From NCBI RefSeq assembly GCF_000383095.1, contig NZ_AORL01000021.1, positions 1,054,001 through 1,118,000 of the forward strand: a DNA stretch of 64,000 bases, read 5' to 3'. Every line of letters begins with the position of its first letter. Positions within the stretch are counted from its first letter, which is position 1. The notes beneath the pieces were generated by a model. That model saw only the letters and a list, made by a program, of their open reading frames with translations. It was not told the origin of the DNA and did no database searches. A program made the position numbers and the translations under genes. This document shows, in pieces, positions 15,820-22,943 of the stretch. Origin of the DNA: Sphingomonas sp. PR090111-T3T-6A. Lineage in GTDB: Bacteria; Pseudomonadota; Alphaproteobacteria; Sphingomonadales; Sphingomonadaceae.

Positions 15820-16840
15820 AGTCTTCCCCCTTGCCGCCCAGGCTGATCGTGCCGGCTTCCGCCAGACGACGCGCGATGGCGAGAACCTGCTTCTGCGCCT
15901 CCTGCACCTCGACCAGACGCATCGGGCCGCGTTCGGCCATCTCGTCCTGGATCGACTGCGCGGCGCGGCTGGACATGCAGCCGAACATCTTGTTGCGCAG
16001 CATCGGCTCGCAGCCCTTGAGCGCGACGATGAGAATCTCGGTATCCACCGAGCGGAGCAGCGCGCCGAGATCCTTCTCGGTGAGCGCGTTCAAATTCTCG
16101 AAGACGAACATCTCGTCCTCGATCGTGCGGGCGAGGCTCTTGTCGAGCTTGGCGAGCTGGCGGATCACCCGCTGCTCGACATTGGCGCGCGTGGAGTTGA
16201 CGATCTTCGCCGCTTCCTGCGCGCCGCCGCGCTTGGGGGCGCTGCCCTGCGAACCAACCTTGTTGACCTGACGCAGCAGCAGCCGCTCCAGATCGTCGAG
16301 CGCCTCGGCCGAGACGCTGCCCAGCGTCGCGACGCGATAGACGATATCGGCCTGCACATCCTCGGCAAGCTGCTGGAGCACGTCGGCTGCGACGCCGGCC
16401 TCCAGATGCGCGAGCACGAGCGCCGCGATCTGCGGATGCTCCGGCTCGATCAGCGTGGCGATGGTCTTGGCGTCCATCCACTTGAGCGAATCGAGCGCGG
16501 ACGAGCGCGTCGGCGGCGTGATGCGGGCGAGCATGTTCTCGGCCCGCTCGGCGCCCAGCGCGCGCTCCATCATGTTGCGGATCTGGCTGTCGGCACCGAA
16601 GCCGATCGTCGTGCGCTCGCGGGCGCGATCGACGAACTGGTCGAGCACGCCGTCGACCTCTTCCTCGGACACGTCGGCGACGCCGAACATCGCGGTGCCG
16701 AGCTGCTGCACCTCGTCCGGGTCGAGCCGGCCGAGCACCTGCGCGGCCTCGTCCTCGGCGAGCAGCATCAGCAGGATCGCTGCGGCGCTGGAGCCGCTCG
16801 GCGCGGCGGCCTGCGGGGCGGCGGGAACGATCTCAGGCAC
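15812..16840 (-). CDS. fliG: Flagellar motor switch protein FliG
   Basis: A 342-residue C-ring protein that transmits torque from the stator. The N-terminal part (AAAILLMLLAEDEAAQVLGRLDPDEVQQLGTAM) binds FliF. The middle domain has MDAKTIATLIEPEHPQIAALVLAHLEAGVAADVLQQLAEDVQADIVYRVATL. The C-terminal torque helix region begins IEDEMFVFENLNALTEKDLGALLRSVDTEILIVALKG. All three regions match the family closely. The likely start is a GTG at 16840, overlapping the fliF stop by eight bases. A short Ala-rich N-terminal extension is present. Confidence 0.97.
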   Translation of the reverse strand: MPEIVPAAPQAAAPSGSSAAAILLMLLAEDEAAQVLGRLDPDEVQQLGTAMFGVADVSEEEVDGVLDQFVDRARERTTIGFGADSQIRNMMERALGAERAENMLARITPPTRSSALDSLKWMDAKTIATLIEPEHPQIAALVLAHLEAGVAADVLQQLAEDVQADIVYRVATLGSVSAEALDDLERLLLRQVNKVGSQGSAPKRGGAQEAAKIVNSTRANVEQRVIRQLAKLDKSLARTIEDEMFVFENLNALTEKDLGALLRSVDTEILIVALKGCEPMLRNKMFGCMSSRAAQSIQDEMAERGPMRLVEVQEAQKQVLAIARRLAEAGTISLGGKGEDYV

Positions 16841-18596
16841 TGGCCGCCTCCGGCTTGGGCATGTCGGCGCGGATCAGGTCGCGGACGACCAGCGCGGCGC
16901 GATCCGGGTCCTGCCGCACGAAGTTGCGGATCAGCGCGGCGCGGGCGGCATAGCCGGGCGCGGCCTCGATCATGTCGAGCGTCACCGGGCGATCGATGTC
17001 GCCCTCCTCCGTCTGGTTGGCGAGCGCGGAGGCGATCTCCTTGCCGACGGCGGCGCGTTCCTTCGCCTTGCTGGCGATCTTCTGCTCGGCGGCGGCGGCG
17101 CGGCGCTTCATCAGCGGGCGGCCGATGCCGAACACCAGGATCGCGGCGACGGCGAGCGCCGTCAGGTTGCGGCCGACGACGGGCAGCCAGCTCGCCTCGT
17201 ACCACTTCGGCCCGGCGGCACCGTCCTCCGGCGCGAAGGTCTGTGAGGTCACCGCGACGATGTCGCCCCGGTTCTGGTCGAAGCCGACCGCGCCCTTCAC
17301 GAGGTTCTGGATCTGCTGCTGTTGCTGCGGGGTGAGCGGCTTGGCGCCCGGCGCCTGACGCAGCGCCACCGCGACGGTGAGACGGTGCACGGTGCCGACC
17401 GGGTTCTTCGTCACCGAGATCTGGTGACCCAGCTCATAGCTGCGGTTGTAGGTCTCATTGAGCTTCTGCGGCGCGGAGGCTCCCGCCTGGCCCGGAGCGG
17501 CGCCCGGCGCGGCGGGGCCGTTCTGGCCCTGCGGCTGGCCGTTCGCGGTCGTCGCGGGCTTGGCCGGCGCCGGCGCGGTGTTGGAGAGCGCGCCCGGAAT
17601 GCCGGTGGCCGGCTGGTCCGCGCCATTCTCGGTGTTGGTCCAGCTTCCCTGCTCGGTGCGGACGACCGAGCCGTCCTTCGGATAGGTCTCGGTCGTGGAG
17701 GCGACTTCCGCGAAGTCGAGATCGGCGTGGACCTCGGCGGTGAAGTTGCCCGCGCCGACGATCGGCGTCAGCAGCGAGGTGAGCGCGCGGCGATAGCGAT
17801 CCTCGACCTTGGTCTGGAGCGCAACCTGCTTGTCGGCGACATCGTCGTCGCCCTGCCCGGCCGCATGGCTCAGCAGGCGGCCCGACTGATCGACCACCGA
17901 CACGTCGTCCGGCGACATGCCCGACACCGAGGCGGCGACGAGGTGGATGATCGCCTGCACCTGCCCATCGGACAGCGCACGGCCGCTGCGCAGCGTCAGC
18001 ATCACCGACGCCTGCGGCTTGGCGTCGTCGCGCAGGAAGACGCTCGGCTGGTCGGCCGCGATGTGGACCTTGGCGGTGGCCACCGCGTCGATCGCCTCGA
18101 TCGTGCGGGCGAGGTCCATCTCCTTGGCCTCCTGGAGGCGTGCGCCCTCGACGGCGCGGCTGGCGCCCATCGGCAGGTTGGAGATGAGCTGGTCGCCGTC
18201 GGGCGCCGCCTTGGGCAGGCCCTGCTGCGCGAGCAGCATCTTGGCGCGGTAATAGCTGTCCTCCGGCACGGTCAGCGCGCCGGTGGAGTTGTCGATGTGA
18301 TACTTGATGCCTGCCGTGTCGAGCGCCTGCACCACCGAGGCCTTGTCGGCATCGCCGAGGCCCATGAACAGATCGCGCTGCGGCCCCTGATGCAGCACCG
18401 CCCAGATGAGCGCCGCCGCGCCGAGAAGGCCCATCAGGCCCATCATCGGCAGGCTCTTCGCCACCGCAGGCTGGCGCGCAAAGGCGTTCAGCTTCTCCAT
18501 GATGCCGCCGAAGCCGCCCTTGCCGAGATCGGCGAGCGGAATGGGCATCGAGCGCCCGGAGGCAGCGTCGCTGGGGATGAGTGCGTTCTCAGCCAT
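16833..18596 (-). CDS. fliF: Flagellar MS-ring protein FliF
   Basis: A 587-residue double-pass inner-membrane protein that forms the MS ring around the export gate. The first membrane helix is at about residues 47-70 (LPMMGLMGLLGAAALIWAVL), the second at about 485-507 (LTALAVAAILVFGIGRPLM). Between them lie the ring-building YscJ-like domains (RAVEGARLQEAKEMDLARTIEAIDAVATAKVHIAADQPSVFLRD) and a Pro/Ala/Gly-rich periplasmic insertion at about 340-390. The C-terminus, which binds FliG, ends PGYAARAALIRNFVRQDPDRAALVVRDLIR. It lies one base after fliE. Confidence 0.97.
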   Translation of the reverse strand: MAENALIPSDAASGRSMPIPLADLGKGGFGGIMEKLNAFARQPAVAKSLPMMGLMGLLGAAALIWAVLHQGPQRDLFMGLGDADKASVVQALDTAGIKYHIDNSTGALTVPEDSYYRAKMLLAQQGLPKAAPDGDQLISNLPMGASRAVEGARLQEAKEMDLARTIEAIDAVATAKVHIAADQPSVFLRDDAKPQASVMLTLRSGRALSDGQVQAIIHLVAASVSGMSPDDVSVVDQSGRLLSHAAGQGDDDVADKQVALQTKVEDRYRRALTSLLTPIVGAGNFTAEVHADLDFAEVASTTETYPKDGSVVRTEQGSWTNTENGADQPATGIPGALSNTAPAPAKPATTANGQPQGQNGPAAPGAAPGQAGASAPQKLNETYNRSYELGHQISVTKNPVGTVHRLTVAVALRQAPGAKPLTPQQQQQIQNLVKGAVGFDQNRGDIVAVTSQTFAPEDGAAGPKWYEASWLPVVGRNLTALAVAAILVFGIGRPLMKRRAAAAEQKIASKAKERAAVGKEIASALANQTEEGDIDRPVTLDMIEAAPGYAARAALIRNFVRQDPDRAALVVRDLIRADMPKPEAASA

Positions 18597-18597
18597 A

Positions 18598-18957
18598 TCA
18601 AACCGGCATGCTCATGATGTCCTTGTAAGCGGACAGAAGTTTGTTGCGGACCTGAAGCGTCGCCTGGAAGCCGACCGAAGCCTGCTCACGGGCCAGCATG
18701 ACCGAGGCGACATCCGTGGTGTCGCCGCGCTCGTAGCTGTTCGAGATATCCTCGGCCTTGCTCTGGAGACCGTTGACCTGCTGGAGCGCGCCCTTGAGCG
18801 CGGAACCGAAATCGGTCGACTGGGTGCCCTGCGTCGCAGACTCAGCGCCGGAGATCGGCGCGGCCGGCCCCGTCGCCGCGGCCTTCTGGAGCGCGGAGTT
18901 CTGCTGGAGGATCTGATTGCGCAGAGCCAGCAGGCTGGATGCATTGATCGAGGTCAT
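18598..18957 (-). CDS. fliE: Flagellar hook-basal body protein FliE
   Basis: A 119-residue protein that joins the MS ring to the rod. The C-terminal half matches FliE: FGSALKGALQQVNGLQSKAEDISNSYERGDTTDVASVMLAREQASVGFQATLQVRNKLLSAYKDIMSMPV. It is exported early by the flagellar apparatus without a signal peptide. It starts 12 bases after the sigma-54 activator gene and one base before fliF, so transcription probably continues from that activator gene through the fli block. Confidence 0.95.
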   Translation of the reverse strand: MTSINASSLLALRNQILQQNSALQKAAATGPAAPISGAESATQGTQSTDFGSALKGALQQVNGLQSKAEDISNSYERGDTTDVASVMLAREQASVGFQATLQVRNKLLSAYKDIMSMPV

Positions 18958-18968
18958 CGGTTCGGTCC

Positions 18969-20240
18969 TCAGGCCGCCGCCAGCTCACGCATTTCTGCGA
19001 GCCGGTAGCGGAGGGTGCGTTCGGAAATGCCCAGCTTGGCGGCCGCGAGCAGGCGCTTGCCGCCGGTCGCGTCGAGCGCGGCGCGGATCGCCTCCATCTC
19101 GCTCGCCCGCGCCACGTCGGCGAGGTTGCCGTTGCGGACGATCGGGGTGGCGGCCGGAGCCGGCACGACGCTCAGCGCCGGCGCGACATGCTGCATCACC
19201 TCAATGGCGAGATCGTCCGCCTCGATGCGGTCGCCCATGCGCAGCAGCAGGGCGCGCTGGATGACGTTGTCCAGCTCGCGGACATTGCCCGGCCACTCAT
19301 GCGCCATCAGGCGATCAAGCGCATTGGCGGTCGGCCAGGCGACGCTCTCGCCCTCGCGGGTGTGGCGCAGGATGAGCGCGGCGGTGATCGCGCGGATGTC
19401 GAGGCGGCGCGCCTTCAGGGGCTTCAGCGCCAGCGGCATCACGTTGAGGCGCCAGTAAAGGTCGGCACGGAAGCGGCCTTCGGCCACTTCGGTCGCCAGC
19501 TCCCGGTTGGCGGCGGCGATGATGCGGACGTCGATTTTAACCGGTTGGGTTGCACCGACGGGAAGAACTTCACGCTCCTGGATTGCACGGAGCAGCTTCG
19601 CCTGGAGCGGAAGCGGCATCTCGGCGATCTCGTCGAGGAGCAGCGTGCCGCCCTCGGCCGCGCGGAACAGGCCTTCGCTCGCCCCGGCAGCGCCGGTGAA
19701 GGCGCCCTTGGCATGGCCGAACAGGATGGCTTCGAGCATCGTATCCGGCAGCGCGGCGCAGTTCACGGCAACGAACGGCTTGTCGGCGCGCGGCGACGCG
19801 GCGTGGATGAAGCGGGCGACGCCCTCCTTGCCGGTGCCGGTTTCGCCCAGCACGAGCACGGTCGCATCCGAACCGGCGACCTTTTCGGCCAGTTTCAGAT
19901 AGATCGCGCTCTCCGGCTCGCCCACTGCCGGGCGCGCCGCGGGGCGGCACAGCTCGGCAACCAGCGCGAGGCCGAAAGCCATATCCTCGAAACCAAATCG
20001 GATAATCGCGGGCAGACCCTTGGCCGCGAGCCGGAGGCTCGGCGCGCCCGTCGTCATCTCGATGAGGATATCGCGGACGGTCGCCTGCCGAATCTCGGAA
20101 GCCGAGAGGATGCGGATTTCGTCACGCGCCGGAGCCTGCTGCGTATCGACCGTGCGCGTCGCAATGCCCACACCAGAGAGCCATGCCGCGAGGGCAGGAT
20201 TCTCTAGGGCTGCAAGAGCACTGATCCCGATTGCATGCAT
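18969..20240 (-). CDS. Flagellar sigma-54-dependent activator (FlbD/FleQ type), no receiver domain
   Basis: A 423-residue AAA+ enhancer-binding protein. Walker A GETGTGKE is at residues 132-139, the sigma-54 contact loop GAFTGA at 179-184, Walker B LLLDEI at 200-205, and a Fis-type HTH at the C-terminus (KRLLAAAKLGISERTLRYRLAEM). The first 105 residues do not look like a receiver; no phospho-Asp pattern is visible. It is the likely activator of the sigma-54 promoters in this cluster. I chose the ATG at 20240 as the first of a family-like sequence; the longer frame to 20414 contains palindromic intergenic DNA. FliE follows after 11 bases. Confidence 0.93.
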   Translation of the reverse strand: MHAIGISALAALENPALAAWLSGVGIATRTVDTQQAPARDEIRILSASEIRQATVRDILIEMTTGAPSLRLAAKGLPAIIRFGFEDMAFGLALVAELCRPAARPAVGEPESAIYLKLAEKVAGSDATVLVLGETGTGKEGVARFIHAASPRADKPFVAVNCAALPDTMLEAILFGHAKGAFTGAAGASEGLFRAAEGGTLLLDEIAEMPLPLQAKLLRAIQEREVLPVGATQPVKIDVRIIAAANRELATEVAEGRFRADLYWRLNVMPLALKPLKARRLDIRAITAALILRHTREGESVAWPTANALDRLMAHEWPGNVRELDNVIQRALLLRMGDRIEADDLAIEVMQHVAPALSVVPAPAATPIVRNGNLADVARASEMEAIRAALDATGGKRLLAAAKLGISERTLRYRLAEMRELAAA

Positions 20241-20286
20241 GCCCGGCTTTCCCCCTGTGGAACCCAAATCCCGTCGAGCACCTTCT

Positions 20287-20302
20287 TGCCGCAGTTTATC
20301 CA
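20287..20302 (-). promoter_or_regulatory. Weak candidate sigma-54 promoter upstream of the activator gene
   Basis: Minus strand TGG-N10-GCA spacing is right for -24/-12 (TGGATAAACTGCGGCA), but the inner bases do not match the consensus. It lies 47 bases upstream of the ATG. It is much weaker than the three sigma-54 sites elsewhere in the cluster, so the activator gene may instead use another sigma factor. Confidence 0.25.
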
Positions 20303-20311
20303 ACAAATGGT

Positions 20312-20399
20312 TAACGCGCGCGTTACGCCCACCCGTCGCGCGGGATTTCCCCTCTACGCGCACGCACACTCGCGCGTAGCGGGTCACCAGCAGGTGACC
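20312..20399. promoter_or_regulatory. Three adjacent palindromes between the activator gene and flagellin
   Basis: A 14-bp perfect palindrome TAACGCGCGCGTTA (20312-20325); an 8-bp inverted repeat CTACGCGC/GCGCGTAG with a 10-bp spacer (20354-20379); and a 7-bp inverted repeat GGTCACC/GGTGACC with a 4-bp spacer (20382-20399). They lie in the divergent control region between the sigma-54 activator gene (minus) and fliC (plus). The arrangement suggests operators or RNA hairpins; none matches a site I can name. Confidence 0.5.
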
Positions 20400-20445
20400 G
20401 AGGTTAGTTAACACCAGGTTGGGAAAAAACTTTGTGGCCCAGCGC

Positions 20446-20472
20446 TAAAAGTTCCTGCCGGCCCGTCGTTAC
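20446..20472 (+). promoter_or_regulatory. FliA (sigma-28) promoter of flagellin
   Basis: -35 TAAA (20446-20449), 15-nt spacer, -10 GTCGTTAC (20465-20472). It shares the GTCGTT core with the fliD promoter. The predicted transcript starts about 56 bases before the fliC ATG. Confidence 0.7.
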
Positions 20473-20535
20473 CCGGGACGTAGCCGAGACGGACACTGAC
20501 CCGGAGCGGCACAGAGCGGGAAAAGGAATTTTGAA

Positions 20536-21390
20536 ATGACCGTGATCAACTCGAACACGTCGGCGCTCCGGGCCCAGAACAGCTCGCGTATGGCGAACGA
20601 CGCCCTCAGCCAGGCGATGGCTCGCCTCTCCTCGGGCAAGCGCATCAACTCCGCCTCGGACGACGCCGCCGGCCTCGCGATCTCGAACTCGATGACCGCG
20701 CAGATCAAGGGCATGAACCAGGCGATCCGTAACGCCAACGACGGCATCTCGCTGGCCCAGACCGCCGACGGCGCGCTGGACGAGGTCACCAACGCCCTGC
20801 AGCGTATGCACGAGCTGGCGGTTCAGTCGGCCTCGGGCACCTACCAGGACAGCGACCGCACCAACATGCAGGCCGAAGTCACCGCGCTGAGCGCCCAGGT
20901 GCAGAGCATTCTCGGCACGCAGTTCAACGGCAACGCGCTGTTCGACAAGACCACTGCGGCTGGCACGGTTTCGACCAGCAAGCTGACGATCCAGACCGGC
21001 AATGACTCGACCGACACGGTCGATATCGCCCAGTCGTCGATGAAGGAGGTTTCCGACCTCACCGACTCCGCTGGCACGCCGCTCGACATCAGCACGCAGG
21101 CCGGCGCCACCGCCGCGCTCGGTTCCACCGGTGTGATCCAGGTCGCCCTGGATGCGGTCGGCACGGCCCGCGCTCAGCTCGGTGCGAACGAGAGCCGCCT
21201 GAACTCGGTGGTCAACAACCTGACCAACAACGTCACCAACCTGACCGACGCGAACTCGCGCATTCAGGATGCGGACTTCTCGGCCGAGACGACCAACCTC
21301 GCCAAGGCCCAGATCCTCTCGCAGGCTTCGACCGCGATGCTCGCCCAGGCGAACCAGTCGCAGCAGGGTGTGCTGAAGCTTCTCCAGTAA
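20536..21390 (+). CDS. fliC: Flagellin
   Basis: A 284-residue flagellin, near the short end of the family. The N-terminal D0/D1 helices are typical ([47 protein letters not shown]), as is the C-terminal end ([31 protein letters not shown]). The hypervariable outer domains D2/D3 are almost absent, giving a thin, smooth filament subunit. A FliA-type promoter precedes it and a strong hairpin terminator follows, so it is probably a single-gene transcript. An AAAAGGAATTTTGAA leader provides an AAGGA ribosome-binding site. Confidence 0.97.
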   Translation: MTVINSNTSALRAQNSSRMANDALSQAMARLSSGKRINSASDDAAGLAISNSMTAQIKGMNQAIRNANDGISLAQTADGALDEVTNALQRMHELAVQSASGTYQDSDRTNMQAEVTALSAQVQSILGTQFNGNALFDKTTAAGTVSTSKLTIQTGNDSTDTVDIAQSSMKEVSDLTDSAGTPLDISTQAGATAALGSTGVIQVALDAVGTARAQLGANESRLNSVVNNLTNNVTNLTDANSRIQDADFSAETTNLAKAQILSQASTAMLAQANQSQQGVLKLLQ

Positions 21391-21420
21391 GGAATTCGCT
21401 TCCTTGACTTGAGGCGGATG

Positions 21421-21468
21421 GCCTCCGGCGCAATCGCTCCCCCGCGCCGGAGGCTGTTTCGCGTTTTT
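21421..21468 (+). terminator. Rho-independent terminator of flagellin
   Basis: A perfect 11-bp stem, GCCTCCGGCGC (21421-21431) and GCGCCGGAGGC (21444-21454), with a 12-nt loop. It is followed by a T-rich tail ending GTTTTT. Confidence 0.85.
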
Positions 21469-21502
21469 CGTGTCGGTACACTCGAGACGACGGACGACTT
21501 CG

Positions 21503-22276
21503 ATGAGCGAGACGCTCCCCAATCCGCAGGATTTCATCGGCGACGACGACGATGAGGAACTGGTGTTCGACGAGGCTCCGGCCGTCGCACCCGTCACCTC
21601 GCCGGCGGCGGCGCCGAAGCTGTCCAAGGGCCGCGCGGGCAAGCGCGCCGCCCCGGCGACGGAGAGCGCTCCCGCTCCCGAGCCCGTCCGTATCGAGAAC
21701 CCGACGCCCTCGTCTTCCGCGGTGACCGCTCCGGCGGCTTCCGTGGAGGAGCCGGCCGGTGGCGCGCCCGCGCCTTTCCCGCCGCATGGCGCTGAATCGG
21801 CCGGCTCCAGGACGAACCCTTTCCTGCTCGCGATCGTGGGGCTGGCGCTGCTGAGCAGCCTGCTCTCGGTCGGCGGGCTGATCGCTGTCGGCCGGACTCT
21901 CGCCGAGGCCAATGTCGCTCGACGGGAGGCCGAGGCTCGCAGGGATGCGCTGGCCGGCGTGCCCGCGATGGTCGCCCAGCTCAGGACGGCGACCGACCGG
22001 CTGGATGCGGCCTCGGCACGCGCCGCTGCAGCAGCACCGTCGGGCCCGCCCGCGACGATCGAGGATGTCCGCCATGAGCTGGACGTGTTGAAGCTCGCGC
22101 TCGCGCAGCATCAGCCGGACGGCGTCTCGGCGCTGACCGGCACGACACAGAGCGGATTTGCGGAGGTGGCCGAGCGGCTGGATCGCCTGTCGGATCAGCT
22201 CAACCGGACGCAGGGCGCGTCGGTCAGCGCCAGCCCGCCAGCTTCACGCGGAGCTTATCCAAGGCACTCTTCTTGA
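21503..22276 (+). CDS. Uncharacterised single-pass membrane protein next to flagellin
   Basis: A 257-residue protein I do not recognise. It has an acidic N-terminus (FIGDDDDEELVFDEAP), a Pro/Ala-rich linker, one membrane helix at about residues 105-130 (NPFLLAIVGLALLSSLLSVGGLIAVG), then an Ala-rich coiled coil likely in the periplasm. An in-frame GTG at 21470 falls inside the flagellin terminator, so I use the ATG at 21503. Its 3' end overlaps the convergent fliA gene by 53 bases, which is unusual and implies antisense contact between the transcripts. Its place between fliC and fliA suggests a motility role, but there is no direct evidence. Confidence 0.6.
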   Translation: MSETLPNPQDFIGDDDDEELVFDEAPAVAPVTSPAAAPKLSKGRAGKRAAPATESAPAPEPVRIENPTPSSSAVTAPAASVEEPAGGAPAPFPPHGAESAGSRTNPFLLAIVGLALLSSLLSVGGLIAVGRTLAEANVARREAEARRDALAGVPAMVAQLRTATDRLDAASARAAAAAPSGPPATIEDVRHELDVLKLALAQHQPDGVSALTGTTQSGFAEVAERLDRLSDQLNRTQGASVSASPPASRGAYPRHSS

Positions 22277-22943
22277 TCTGGCAGACGCGGGCGGCGCCGA
22301 TCTCCAGCACCTGCCCGATCTCCTCGAGGTTCAGCTCCTCGACGAAATAGAGCTGGAGGACCATCGCCTCGCGCTCGGGGAGTTCGGCGATATGCTCGGC
22401 CAGCGCCTCACCCAGCCGCTCGCGGTCGAACGTCTCGTCGGCCTGCTCCTCCAGGTCCGCGAACCACATCGACTGGTCCGAATAGACCTCGTCGAGGGAC
22501 TCGTGGCGGACGGCTTCGGCGGCGTCGACCAGCTCGCGAAAGGCGGCGGCATCGAGGCCCATCGCCTCGGCCAACTCAAATTCGGTGGCTGCGCGACCAA
22601 GTTGCGATTCCAGTTCTACGCGCGCGCGCGCGAGCTCCTTGCGCTTCGCCATGCCCGAACGGGCCTGCGCGGCATGGCGGCGGAGGTGATCGATCATCGC
22701 CCCGCGCACGCGCATTCCGGCATAAGTCGAGAAGGCGTGGCCGCGATCCTCATAGCCATTGGCGGCCTCGACCAGCGCGACCATGCCGATCTGCACCAGA
22801 TCCTCGACGTCGATCGCGTTCGAGACGCGGCCATGGACGTGCCAGGCGATCTTGCGGACCAGCGGCATGTGCGACTGGATGAGCTGCGCCTGATTGATGC
22901 GCGCGGGTTTGCGCGCGTAGGTCATGGGGACTTCGGCGTTCAA
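22224..22943 (-). CDS. fliA: Flagellar sigma factor FliA (sigma-28)
   Basis: A 239-residue sigma-70 family factor of FliA/WhiG type. Region 2 is clear (QSHMPLVRKIAWHVHGRVSNAIDVEDLVQIGMVALVEAANGYEDRGHAFSTYAGMRVRGAMIDHLRR), and region 4 carries LPEREAMVLQLYFVEELNLEEIGQVLEIGAARVCQIKKSALDKLR. It would transcribe fliC, fliD and the gene at 6164-6583. The start is probably a TTG at 22943 that overlaps the flhA stop (TTGA), with GGAG eight bases upstream; an ATG at 22925 lacks a ribosome-binding site. It is the last gene of the transglycosylase-flhA-fliA group. Confidence 0.95.
   Translation of the reverse strand: MNAEVPMTYARKPARINQAQLIQSHMPLVRKIAWHVHGRVSNAIDVEDLVQIGMVALVEAANGYEDRGHAFSTYAGMRVRGAMIDHLRRHAAQARSGMAKRKELARARVELESQLGRAATEFELAEAMGLDAAAFRELVDAAEAVRHESLDEVYSDQSMWFADLEEQADETFDRERLGEALAEHIAELPEREAMVLQLYFVEELNLEEIGQVLEIGAARVCQIKKSALDKLRVKLAGWR

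Noticed and set aside
20311-20326. Possible CtrA site (TTAA-N7-TTAA) near the activator gene
   Set aside because: The second half reads GTTA at the required spacing; the sequence is better described as a 14-bp palindrome.
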